Assembly (NCBI GenBank): GCA_003231035.1
Contig: QIHU01000169.1
Location: forward strand, 1 to 6,318
DNA: 6,318 nt
Direction of reading: 5' to 3'
From: Acidobacteriota bacterium
GTDB lineage: Bacteria; Acidobacteriota; Thermoanaerobaculia; Multivoradales; SZUA-115
Below, piece after piece: positions 1-6,318 of the stretch. How positions within the stretch are numbered: the first letter of the stretch is position 1; each line of letters opens with the position of its first letter. A program made the position numbers and the translations under genes. The notes under the pieces are model-generated. The model was not told the origin of the DNA. It made no database searches and saw only the letters and a list, made by a program, of their open reading frames with translations.

Positions 1-39
1 GCCGGCGCCGGCCGATCGGGTCTTGCGCGGTCAAGAGTA

Positions 40-56
40 GGCGAGGGCTACTCGCC
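40..56 (-). terminator. Small GC-rich stem-loop spanning the operon's last stop codon, possible 3' end
   Basis: GGCGAG (40-45) and CTCGCC (51-56) are perfect 6-bp inverted arms around a 5-nt loop containing the TAG stop of the AAA+ gene. On the minus strand the stem is followed by TACTCTT, which is not a real T-tract. A second weak stem follows: TCTTG (21-25) and CAAGA (32-36) with a 6-nt loop. This could slow or protect the transcript end, but it is not a textbook intrinsic terminator. Confidence 0.25.
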
Positions 57-1874
57 AACGAGCAAGCGAAGCTGCTTGATTTGGCGGTTGATCGCCGAGA
101 GGCTCAGCTCGCGGTAGCGCTCGGGTAGGAAACGGCTGTCGGTGCACTCCTTGACCGCGACCAGATCCATCAAGGTCAGCCGTTCGACATGGGCGGAGGG
201 CCGGACATCGGCGATGACCTCGGCGATGATCTCCGCCATGGATCGTTTGGCGGTGGCGGCTTGGGTTTCGTGGAGGCGCAGCGCGCGCACCAAGATGCCC
301 TCCATCTCGTTGCCGCCGATCTGGTCATTGTCGGGTAGGGGAGGGAGTTGGGCGGGATCGATCTCCACTCCCACCTTGCGCGCCATGGCGGCGAAGAGTT
401 GATGGCGACTTTCCGCGTCGCCGGGCGGGAAGAGGGGGATGTGGACATCGAGCCGACCTTGGCGCTTAAGATCGACCTCCAAGAGGTCGGGGCGGCTGGT
501 GGCGAATACCCAGAGGATCTTGCCCCGGTTCGCGGTGTCACTCATCTCTTTGGCCAGCATGCCGTAGATGCGGCCGGAGAGGCCGGAGTCGCCGCTGCCG
601 GCATCCCGTTTGCCGGTGGCTTGGTCGGCTTCATCGATAAACACGACCACCTGACCCAAGGCATGGAGGATGGTGAAGATCCGTTCGAGGTTGCCCTCCG
701 AGGCTCCCACCCAGCGCTCCCGGAAGTTCTTGATCTCGACCACCGGGATGCCCACTTCGCCGGCCCAGCAGTGGACCAGGAAGGTCTTGCCGGTGCCGAT
801 GCGGCCGCAGATCAGGTAGCCCATGGGGATCGCCCGCAGGCGACCCTTCTTGAGCAGGGCGGCGTCCTGGCGCAGCCATGCCTTGGCTTGGTGGTGGCCG
901 GCGACTTGATCCAGCGTGCGGCTGGGCTCGATGAACTCGATCCGACCGGCTGCCTCTTTTTCGATCAACCGCTTCTTGACCTCGGTCAGGGTGGCTAAGG
1001 TGAGGGGCTCGCCGCTGCCCAAGGCTTCGAGCACCAGGGTGCGCACATTGACCCGTGACAGACCGACCAATTTGCTGGCCAACAGGTCGCGGCTTACCTC
1101 TGAAACTTGGTCGAACCGTGGGTCGTCGGCGGTGAGGTGGTGGACGTAGCGGGTCAGCGAGTCGGCGGGTGGAAGGTCAATCTTGATCTTGGTCGAGTAG
1201 GGGCTTTCGACCACCAACCGGTTGAGGTCGGTGAGGTTCTCGGCGATCAGAACGGTGGCGACCGCCCCCTCGGTGATCGCCGGATCGCTGGCCCAATCGA
1301 GGAGGCGAATCAAGGTTTGCGCGCGCTCGGCGGTCTGGTGGATAGGCTCGCCGCGCGGGACGATGAAGTGAGCGTAGTCGATGACCACGGCGACCTTGAG
1401 CGGTGCCGCCACCCGGCCCTCACCGCTCTTGCTGGCCTCGGTGCGCTGTTGACTGGCGCGCACGAAGCGGTCGATCAGCTCCAGGGCGCGCCCGGCGTCG
1501 CGCGGCAACATGTTGGCCAGCGCCAGGGGCCCTTTCTGGGCGTCGCTATCGCCCGTTGGCTTAGACCACGAGGTGCCGCGAAAGGTGTCGAAGGCCTTGA
1601 GGAAACCCTGAAAATGATCGCTCCCTTTCCGAGCCCTGATGCCGCGGCCCCGGTCGTAGTGCAAGACGACATCGAAGGGCTCGAACATGGTGTCGGTCAA
1701 AAAGCGCCGCAACGAAAGGTAGCGACGATGGGGCGCTCCCTCAGCTTCTCGCACCGGTGCCGCGACCAGATCGGTGATGTTGCCGTACAGAATGAACTGC
1801 GAGGCGGAGCCCGAACCATAGGCGCGGCGCATGCGCTGGGCCCACTTTGGTAGTGGCGGTTGTGGTGATGCCAT
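48..1874 (-). CDS. AAA+ ATPase with degenerate N-terminal AAA-like half and classic C-terminal AAA module (Ycf46/Cdc48-like layout)
   Basis: This 608-aa, apparently cytoplasmic ATPase probably remodels a protein target. Residues 320-535 are a classic AAA module: Walker A GRIGTGKT (357-364), a pore-loop-like RWVG (387-390, Trp388 as the aromatic), Walker B VVFIDEAD (410-417), and a second region of homology FATSRPDLL to RQGRLD with Arg471 and Arg474 as arginine-finger candidates. The usual sensor-1 Asn is Ser460. The N-terminal half resembles an AAA fold without a P-loop: FILYGNITDLV (27-37), a Walker-B-like VAVVIDYAHFI (161-171), a sensor-1-like TVLIAENLTDL (207-217) and a lid-like segment near 268-285. 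Such pairing of a dead and a live module is known from Ycf46-type proteins. A helical, basic C-terminus (about 560-608) follows. The ATG immediately follows the stop of the previous gene, with GGAGG 5 nt upstream. The target is unknown. Confidence 0.92.
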   Translation of the reverse strand: MASPQPPLPKWAQRMRRAYGSGSASQFILYGNITDLVAAPVREAEGAPHRRYLSLRRFLTDTMFEPFDVVLHYDRGRGIRARKGSDHFQGFLKAFDTFRGTSWSKPTGDSDAQKGPLALANMLPRDAGRALELIDRFVRASQQRTEASKSGEGRVAAPLKVAVVIDYAHFIVPRGEPIHQTAERAQTLIRLLDWASDPAITEGAVATVLIAENLTDLNRLVVESPYSTKIKIDLPPADSLTRYVHHLTADDPRFDQVSEVSRDLLASKLVGLSRVNVRTLVLEALGSGEPLTLATLTEVKKRLIEKEAAGRIEFIEPSRTLDQVAGHHQAKAWLRQDAALLKKGRLRAIPMGYLICGRIGTGKTFLVHCWAGEVGIPVVEIKNFRERWVGASEGNLERIFTILHALGQVVVFIDEADQATGKRDAGSGDSGLSGRIYGMLAKEMSDTANRGKILWVFATSRPDLLEVDLKRQGRLDVHIPLFPPGDAESRHQLFAAMARKVGVEIDPAQLPPLPDNDQIGGNEMEGILVRALRLHETQAATAKRSMAEIIAEVIADVRPSAHVERLTLMDLVAVKECTDSRFLPERYRELSLSAINRQIKQLRLLVGE

Positions 1875-2750
1875 CTATCCCTCCGTGGTTCGCTGGGGAG
1901 CCGGCGGTAGCTCCATGCCACCCTCCTCCTCGACCGGGCCCAGAGTGCTGAAGAGATCGGATTGAGCGTCCATCCAGCGGCTGGTCTCGTCCATCGTCGA
2001 GGTGACGGCGTCGAGCCGCGAGGACAACAACTCGGGATTGCCGCTCACCGCCGCCTCTTCGCGCAGCAGTTCGGCTTGCCCTTCGATGCGCTGCAACTCG
2101 GCGTCGATAACCTGCAGGCTCTCTTGCGCTCGGTCCAAATTCTCAAGCCGCTTGCGGATGATATCGAGGCTTCCGCCGAGCGAACGCACCAGGGCGCTCG
2201 GTTTGCCTTCGGCCTTCTCTAGTTCGCCCTCAAGCTCGGCGATCTTCACTTCGAGTTCGCCGCGGTCGAGGTTCTCAAGGTTCTCGGCGATCACCTCGCG
2301 CGAGCGCAGCAGGCGCAAGAAGATCCACAGCATCTGATTGAGGCTGCGGCCGCGCAGGTCTTTGAGAGTGCCCAAGCTGACCTCGTCATAGCTGGCGCTG
2401 ATCCCCAGGATGCGGCGGCACTGGCTGAGCAGGCGGGTGTAGCGCTGGCGGCTGTCGGCCCCTAAGCTGGCGACGGCCCGCTCCACTTTGTCGTACCAAC
2501 CGCGCTGGTCGCCGACTCTCGTTTCGGCGTCCACCAAGTGCTGAAAGCGCGGATTTCCGGCCATCAGGGTCAGGTAGCCGATCTCGGCGGCGATCCCGAG
2601 GAACCAGAATCCCGGACTGGCCAGCCCGAGCACGGCGAGCAGGCCGAGGACCATCTGATTGAGCGGCATCGCTCCTAGCCCGGGCACCGGTGCCTTGCGG
2701 AAAAAAGCGTTGCGCAGGTAGGTGCCAAAGCTATGGGCGGCCTTGGCCAT
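1875..2750 (-). CDS. Unrecognised membrane-anchored coiled-coil protein
   Basis: I do not recognise a named family for this 291-aa protein. A short basic N-terminus (KAAHSFGTYLRNAFFRKAP) leads to a hydrophobic stretch at about 30-63. It is broken by SPG (45-47), which suggests two short helices or a hairpin in the inner membrane. The rest is soluble and mostly helical. A first helical block spans about 68-152. Glu/Lys/Arg/Leu-rich coiled coil runs from about 155-232, containing the hexapeptide LENLDR twice (158-163 and 202-207), and further helix extends to about 268. The tail is acidic and Pro-containing. The ATG shares one base with the ABC ATPase stop (TGATG). An in-frame TTG one codon upstream is possible, but GGGAGA sits 6 nt from the ATG and only 3 nt from the TTG, so I chose the ATG. 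The gene abuts the AAA+ ATPase, suggesting it is that enzyme's membrane partner or scaffold (inference). Confidence 0.88.
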   Translation of the reverse strand: MAKAAHSFGTYLRNAFFRKAPVPGLGAMPLNQMVLGLLAVLGLASPGFWFLGIAAEIGYLTLMAGNPRFQHLVDAETRVGDQRGWYDKVERAVASLGADSRQRYTRLLSQCRRILGISASYDEVSLGTLKDLRGRSLNQMLWIFLRLLRSREVIAENLENLDRGELEVKIAELEGELEKAEGKPSALVRSLGGSLDIIRKRLENLDRAQESLQVIDAELQRIEGQAELLREEAAVSGNPELLSSRLDAVTSTMDETSRWMDAQSDLFSTLGPVEEEGGMELPPAPQRTTEG

Positions 2751-3625
2751 CAAGTGTCTCCCGTGTCTTCGTGCGCGCTTTCGAGGAGATTGAAGGCGCG
2801 CACCACTTCGCCGACCGCCTCCTTGAACTGGGGCATCTCCTGGGTGGTCAGCGGATCGCTGCCCTGGCGAGGCGGGATGATGTCCTCAAAGGCGGCACCG
2901 ATACGGCCCGGCGCGGGGGTCATGATCCACACTCGGTCGCCCAGGTAGATCGCCTCGGAGATCGAGTGGGTGACGATAAAGACGGTGGCGTGGATCTCGT
3001 GCCAGAGCTCGTGAATCAGCCGCTGCATCTCGTGCCGAGTCGGCTCGTCGAGGGCCGAAAAGGGCTCGTCCATTAAAACGATACTCGGCTTGAGCACCAA
3101 GGTGCGGGCGATGGCGACCCGTTGCTGCTGGCCGCCCGAAAGCTGGTGAGGGTATTTGCTTTCATGGCCATCGAGTCCAACCCGGTGGATCAGCTCCATG
3201 GCCCGGTCGTCCATTTCGGAGCGCGACAGGCCGAGTTGGTCGCGGTGAATCTCCAAGCCGAAGGTCACATTGCGCAACACGCTGCGGTGGGGGAAGGAGC
3301 TGTACTTCTGGAAGATCATGCCGCGGTCGCGCCCCGGCCCGGTGACGTTCTTGCCGCGCACCAGCACCTTGCCCTGAGTGGGCGGGTAGACGTCGGAGAA
3401 ACCCTGAATCAAGTTCAAGACGGTCGATTTGCCAGACCCGGAGGGACCGACAATGGAGATGAATTCGCCGTAGTCGGGGCGGTCCTCGATCACGAAGTCG
3501 ACATCGCGAATGGCGGTGTAGGCCTTCCGGGTGCCAGGGTTGAAGGTCTTCTCGACTTGACGAAACTCGACCACCGGCTCCAGCACCAGCGATTCGGTGG
3601 TCTTTGCCGTGCCGCCCTCGCTCAT
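2750..3625 (-). CDS. ABC transporter ATP-binding protein, SsuB/TauB-like
   Basis: This 291-aa cytoplasmic ATPase should power the permease encoded just upstream. All motifs are intact: Walker A GPSGSGKST (60-68), Q-loop Gln106 in MIFQKYSSFPH, signature LSGGQQQR (162-169), Walker B IVLMDEP (182-188), D-loop SALD (190-193) and switch His220 in IVTHSISEA. The MTPAPGRI segment (235-242) is typical of the nitrate/sulfonate/taurine importer ATPases. About 20 residues precede the first conserved strand, and a roughly 40-residue tail follows the core with no recognisable regulatory domain. The ATG lies in an ATGA overlap with the permease stop, with a weak GAGG 7 nt upstream, so coupled translation is likely. 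Length and motif order are normal for the family. Function as an ABC ATPase is certain; the transported substrate is not known. Confidence 0.96.
   Translation of the reverse strand: MSEGGTAKTTESLVLEPVVEFRQVEKTFNPGTRKAYTAIRDVDFVIEDRPDYGEFISIVGPSGSGKSTVLNLIQGFSDVYPPTQGKVLVRGKNVTGPGRDRGMIFQKYSSFPHRSVLRNVTFGLEIHRDQLGLSRSEMDDRAMELIHRVGLDGHESKYPHQLSGGQQQRVAIARTLVLKPSIVLMDEPFSALDEPTRHEMQRLIHELWHEIHATVFIVTHSISEAIYLGDRVWIMTPAPGRIGAAFEDIIPPRQGSDPLTTQEMPQFKEAVGEVVRAFNLLESAHEDTGDT
2757..2762 (-). promoter_or_regulatory. Ribosome binding site that decides between TTG and ATG starts of the coiled-coil gene
   Basis: The minus strand reads GGGAGA inside the 3' end of the ABC ATPase gene. It is 6 nt from the ATG at 2750 and only 3 nt from the in-frame TTG at 2753. 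The spacing favours the ATG, giving 291 residues rather than 292. Confidence 0.6.
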
Positions 3626-4485
3626 CGGTGGGCCTCGCGGTAAGGGAAAAGCCGCTTGCCGACGAAGGCCCAGACGCGGTCGGTCAAGAAGGCGACGGCG
3701 ACGATGACCAGCAGCACCAAGTAGATGTGCTCGCGCGGTCCGATGCGCTGCGAGGTGATGATCAGGCCGCCTAGACCCCGCCCGATATCGATCATCTCGG
3801 CGAGGATGATGTAACTCCAGCCGACACCGAAGCCGAGCCGCAGTGACTGGTAGATGTCGGCCCAGGAGACGCCCAGGAGGACTTTGGTGACCGTCTGAAA
3901 TTTACTGGCGCCGAGCGTGTAGGCGGTTTTCAGGTAGACGTCGTCAACGTCGTCGACCGCCTCGACGATCAGTGGGATCAAGTAGATGACGAAGGCCAGT
4001 GCGAGGAAGGCGACCTTCTGTTTCTCGCCGATGCCGAAGAAGGTCATGGTCAGCGGTACCAGCGCCGGGATGGGCAGGTAGGCGGAGAAGGTCGCCAGTG
4101 GATTGAAGGTCGCCTTGATCTTGGTGAAGGAGCCCATCAGCACGCCGAGCGGCAAAGCGATGGCGACACCGATGGCGAAGCCGCCGACCACGCGCAGGAA
4201 CGAGACCGTGAGGTTGCGGGTGAGTGCCCGTTCGAACCACAGCGAGGGGATCGAGCGGAGCACCTCCATGGGGCTGGGCAGAATGGTCGGCGAGATGAAA
4301 CGCGCCTCGACCGTGGCACCGGCGGTGATCGCCCACCAGAAGCCCACAAGGAGAAGGATGGGCAAGCTGCCGAGCAGCCAGCGCAACCAGCCGGCGACCG
4401 GCTCACGGGTGCGCAGCCAACCGCCGCCGGGACCGTCGGTCTCGGCGGCGGCTGGTACCTCCTCGGGGGTCGGTTCGCCAGTCAC
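3622..4485 (-). CDS. ABC transporter permease, SsuC/TauC-like (binding-protein-dependent transport family)
   Basis: The 287-aa inner-membrane permease probably homodimerises and forms the import channel for the substrate delivered by the upstream binding protein. A Pro/Glu/Gly-rich cytoplasmic tail of about 33 residues precedes the first membrane helix (about 36-54). Further hydrophobic segments lie near 93-117, 130-150, 157-177, 216-233 and 254-274, giving the usual six-helix layout. The EAA-type loop that contacts the ATPase is at about 187-211, with the core LGASKFQTVTKVLLG (191-205). The start is GTG: no in-frame ATG is near, and GAGGTGA ends 7 nt upstream of it. The last codons overlap the next gene by 4 nt (ATGA), so translation is probably coupled. 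The family covers sulfonate, taurine, nitrate, bicarbonate and pyrimidine-precursor importers, and the sequence does not decide among them. Confidence 0.95.
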   Translation of the reverse strand: MTGEPTPEEVPAAAETDGPGGGWLRTREPVAGWLRWLLGSLPILLLVGFWWAITAGATVEARFISPTILPSPMEVLRSIPSLWFERALTRNLTVSFLRVVGGFAIGVAIALPLGVLMGSFTKIKATFNPLATFSAYLPIPALVPLTMTFFGIGEKQKVAFLALAFVIYLIPLIVEAVDDVDDVYLKTAYTLGASKFQTVTKVLLGVSWADIYQSLRLGFGVGWSYIILAEMIDIGRGLGGLIITSQRIGPREHIYLVLLVIVAVAFLTDRVWAFVGKRLFPYREAHR

Positions 4486-4492
4486 CGGACTG

Positions 4493-4499
4493 TCACCTC
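4493..4499 (-). promoter_or_regulatory. Ribosome binding site supporting the GTG start of the permease
   Basis: The minus strand reads GAGGTGA, ending 7 nt before the GTG at 4485, within the 19-nt gap after the binding-protein stop. It supports GTG as the true start, since no ATG lies nearby in frame. Confidence 0.75.
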
Positions 4500-4504
4500 G
4501 CGGT

Positions 4505-6229
4505 TCACTGCGCCTCGGGTGGGTAGACCGAAACTTCCACTCTGCGGTTTAGGGCGTGATTCTCCGGGTCCGAGCCATCGGCCGGCTCGTTCCAGCCCTT
4601 ACCCTCGACGACGAACTTGTTGGGCTCGAAGCCGTACTTCTCGATCAACGCCATGCGCACCGCCTCGGCGCGGTCCTGGGACAGCTCCTGCACCGAATCG
4701 AACTGCACGCCCCGTCCCTTCATCGAAGCGTCGGTGTGGCCGACCACCGCGATGACCGCTCGTTCGTACTGCCCGGCCAGCCGGCCGACCTTCTCGAGGG
4801 TCGCCATCACCGTGGGATCGTAGAGCGTGTTGGCGACCGGACGGTTGGACTCGTCGTGCTGCGGCTCGTAGAGATTGGAGGAGTTGGGGAAGAAGTTGAT
4901 GCGGATGATCTGGGTCAGAATCGGCGATTCGGCGTTGACCCGGCTATAGGTGGTGGGAGCGAAGCTGGTGCGGTACTCGTCTTTCTGGTCGGCGAAGGTT
5001 CCCGCCTTGTCGATCGCCTGCAAGGCGGAGAAATCCATCACTTCGTCGAAGCGGGTGGGGGTACCGATCAGGCCGAGCTCGCGGTACACGAAGGTGATGT
5101 TCTTCCAGGTGCGTTCGAAGTTGGCCGGCTCGTTCTTGTTGAGGAAGAATGCCTTGTTCTCGGCGAAGTTGGTGGAGTGGGCGTCGGCCGCCATCGATTG
5201 CACCTCGTCCACCGGCATGCCGTAGCCTTCCGCCATCCACTGCATCGCTTCCGCCTTGAAGGTGTCGTTGCGGAGTTCCTCCATGGCGGAGAAGATGCCC
5301 GAAACCAGCCCCTCGATCACCTTCGGGTGATCCTTGGCGAAGTCGGCGCGGGCCGCCCACACGTCGGCGATCAGCTTGTTGGCGTCGGCGGTGGTAGTGA
5401 GGATCCGGGTGCCCTTGACACGGTCGGGGATGTTGTAAATGTCCGGTGCCCACGAAACCATGGCGTCGATCTTCTTGTCGGCGACGAAGGCCGCCGCCGC
5501 TTCGAAGGCGGTGGCGGTGTACTTGTGGTTGACCTCGCTGGGCTGTACCCCGGCATTGATCAGCAGATTATTGAGGAAATACTGCGAGGGGCTGTTCTGC
5601 GCGTAGACGATCGTTTTGCCGCGCAAATCGCGGGCCGATTTGATGTTGCCGCGCACCACGATGCCGTCACCGCCGTTGGACCAGTCGACCTGCTGGAAGA
5701 TGCGCGGCGCGGTGCGCGAATCCTTCATCAGTTCGGGGGCGAAGAGGACCATCATGTCGAGGGTTCCCCACAAGACATGGCTTTCACCTGAGGCGAAGGC
5801 GTCGCGCGCCACCACCGGATCGTCGATCAGCTTCAAATTCACCTTGAAGCCAAATTCCTTGAAGAAAACACTCTCTTCGTTGGGGGCGAAGCCGTGGTTG
5901 GCGGCGACGATGGGCAACCAACCGATCCACACATTGATCGGGAACTCCACCACCGGGTCGGCGTCGTTCCACCGGTAGTTGCTCACCCCTTGAACCGGCG
6001 GCAGCTTCTCGGTTGGGACGTAGGTGTACTCGCTGACCGTGGTGACCCCACCGGTGTCGGCGGCCTCGACCTTGTCCTTGAACTTAGCGAGGTCGATATC
6101 TCCGCCCGTCGCCCCCGAAGGAGCCACCAGATCGCGGAAGTAAAAGGCCGCTCCCGCGAGCAGGGCGAGGATGAAGAGGAAGATCGCGATCTTGCCTATC
6201 TTGGTCGGACCGACACTGTCATTGCCCAT
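4505..6229 (-). CDS. Membrane-anchored ABC solute-binding protein fused to a C-terminal OmpA-family domain
   Basis: The 574-aa product probably captures a small solute in the periplasm for the permease/ATPase pair encoded next. Residues 12-31 form one hydrophobic helix after a short Lys-containing N-terminus. No lipobox Cys follows, so I read it as an uncleaved inner-membrane anchor. A linker (about 32-92) leads to a solute-binding domain (about 95-390) resembling the NMT1/SsuA/TauA group, with FPINVWIGWLP at 96-106, WGTLD at 154-158, DLRGKTIVYAQNSPSQY at 201-217 and SWAPD at 259-263. Trp101, Trp104, Trp154 and Trp260 sit in these blocks and could line the pocket (inference). Residues about 440-570 are OmpA-like, with IRINFFPNSSNL, GHTD (497-500), LSQDRA (516-521) and NRRVEV (561-566). 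The ATG start has AAGGAG 7 nt upstream. The gene heads the operon, 19 nt before the permease. The domain calls are firm; the ligand is unknown. Confidence 0.93.
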   Translation of the reverse strand: MGNDSVGPTKIGKIAIFLFILALLAGAAFYFRDLVAPSGATGGDIDLAKFKDKVEAADTGGVTTVSEYTYVPTEKLPPVQGVSNYRWNDADPVVEFPINVWIGWLPIVAANHGFAPNEESVFFKEFGFKVNLKLIDDPVVARDAFASGESHVLWGTLDMMVLFAPELMKDSRTAPRIFQQVDWSNGGDGIVVRGNIKSARDLRGKTIVYAQNSPSQYFLNNLLINAGVQPSEVNHKYTATAFEAAAAFVADKKIDAMVSWAPDIYNIPDRVKGTRILTTTADANKLIADVWAARADFAKDHPKVIEGLVSGIFSAMEELRNDTFKAEAMQWMAEGYGMPVDEVQSMAADAHSTNFAENKAFFLNKNEPANFERTWKNITFVYRELGLIGTPTRFDEVMDFSALQAIDKAGTFADQKDEYRTSFAPTTYSRVNAESPILTQIIRINFFPNSSNLYEPQHDESNRPVANTLYDPTVMATLEKVGRLAGQYERAVIAVVGHTDASMKGRGVQFDSVQELSQDRAEAVRMALIEKYGFEPNKFVVEGKGWNEPADGSDPENHALNRRVEVSVYPPEAQ

Positions 6230-6236
6230 CTGTATT

Positions 6237-6242
6237 CTCCTT
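6237..6242 (-). promoter_or_regulatory. Ribosome binding site of the solute-binding protein gene
   Basis: The minus strand reads AAGGAG, a near-consensus Shine-Dalgarno site, 7 nt before the ATG at 6229. It is the strongest initiation signal in the window and fixes the start of the operon's first gene, so the N-terminal membrane helix belongs to the protein. Confidence 0.85.
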
Positions 6243-6318
6243 CACGAAGCGCATTCGGTATTCTCTGACACCGCCGTGGGGCGGCTTCTTTGCAGTTCTT
6301 AGAGGGGTAGGGCCCCAA

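Noticed and set aside
1..12. Perfect 12-bp palindrome GCCGGCGCCGGC at the left edge
   Set aside because: Short GC-only palindromes are common in GC-rich DNA, and the flank is cut off by the window end, so no function can be assigned.
1107..1853. Plus-strand open frame of 248 codons opposite the AAA+ ATPase gene
   Set aside because: It is antisense to a well-supported gene in high-GC DNA. Its translation shows no recognisable domain and no good ribosome binding site.
3122..3643. Plus-strand open frame of 173 codons opposite the ABC ATPase gene
   Set aside because: It is a shadow of the ABC ATPase reading frame, with no independent evidence of coding.
2750..4485. Assigning the importer to sulfonate, taurine, nitrate or another specific substrate
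   Set aside because: Members of this transporter family share these motifs. No neighbouring metabolic gene and no diagnostic residue allows a substrate or gene symbol to be given.
4556..5791. Long plus-strand open frame of 411 codons opposite the solute-binding protein gene
   Set aside because: It starts with GTG, lies wholly antisense to a gene with clear domains, and has the His/Val/Gly/Leu-rich composition expected from the complement of GC-rich codons. No motif or family resemblance is visible.
6271..6284. CCGCC/GGCGG hairpin with a 4-nt loop in the leader, followed on the plus strand by CTTCTTT
   Set aside because: The stem is only 5 bp and the following bases are not a T-tract on either strand. 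It could be a weak terminator or leader structure, but the support is too thin to annotate.
6230..6318. Search for a sigma-70-type promoter in the 89-nt leader
   Set aside because: No pair of -35/-10 hexamers with acceptable spacing is visible on the minus strand. The promoter is probably beyond the window or of another type.

Overview
The window holds one compact five-gene operon. All genes lie on the minus strand, so it reads from right to left, and together they fill about 98% of the 6.3 kb. By eye the sequence is GC-rich (about 60-65%), with strong Shine-Dalgarno sites. The first gene carries a peptidoglycan-binding OmpA-type domain, which points to a diderm (Gram-negative) bacterium, probably a proteobacterium. 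The sequence does not support a finer placement.

Layout in transcription order. (1) 6229-4505: an inner-membrane-anchored solute-binding protein of the nitrate/sulfonate (NMT1/SsuA-like) type, fused at its C-terminus to an OmpA-family domain. (2) 4485-3622: an SsuC/TauC-like ABC permease. (3) 3625-2750: an SsuB/TauB-like ABC ATPase with all nucleotide-binding motifs. (4) 2750-1875: an unrecognised protein with an N-terminal membrane hairpin and a long coiled coil. (5) 1874-48: a large AAA+ ATPase with a degenerate N-terminal AAA-like half and a motif-complete classic AAA module in the C-terminal half. Genes 1 and 2 are 19 nt apart. Genes 2/3 overlap by 4 nt (ATGA), genes 3/4 by 1 nt (TGATG), and genes 4/5 abut exactly (TAG|ATG). 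The five are almost certainly one transcript with coupled translation.

Genes 1-3 form a complete importer (binding protein, permease, ATPase). Its binding protein is tied to the inner membrane by an uncleaved N-terminal helix and probably to peptidoglycan by the OmpA domain. Genes 4 and 5 are not standard importer parts. A membrane coiled-coil protein followed by a Ycf46/Cdc48-like AAA+ ATPase suggests an ATP-driven remodelling or regulatory module working with the transporter, possibly in envelope stress or substrate sensing. That link is inferred from gene order and coupling only. The substrate cannot be read from the sequence.

No RNA gene, mobile element, CRISPR array or long non-coding stretch is visible. 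The ends hold about 90 nt of 5' leader (right) and 47 nt of 3' flank with small inverted repeats (left).
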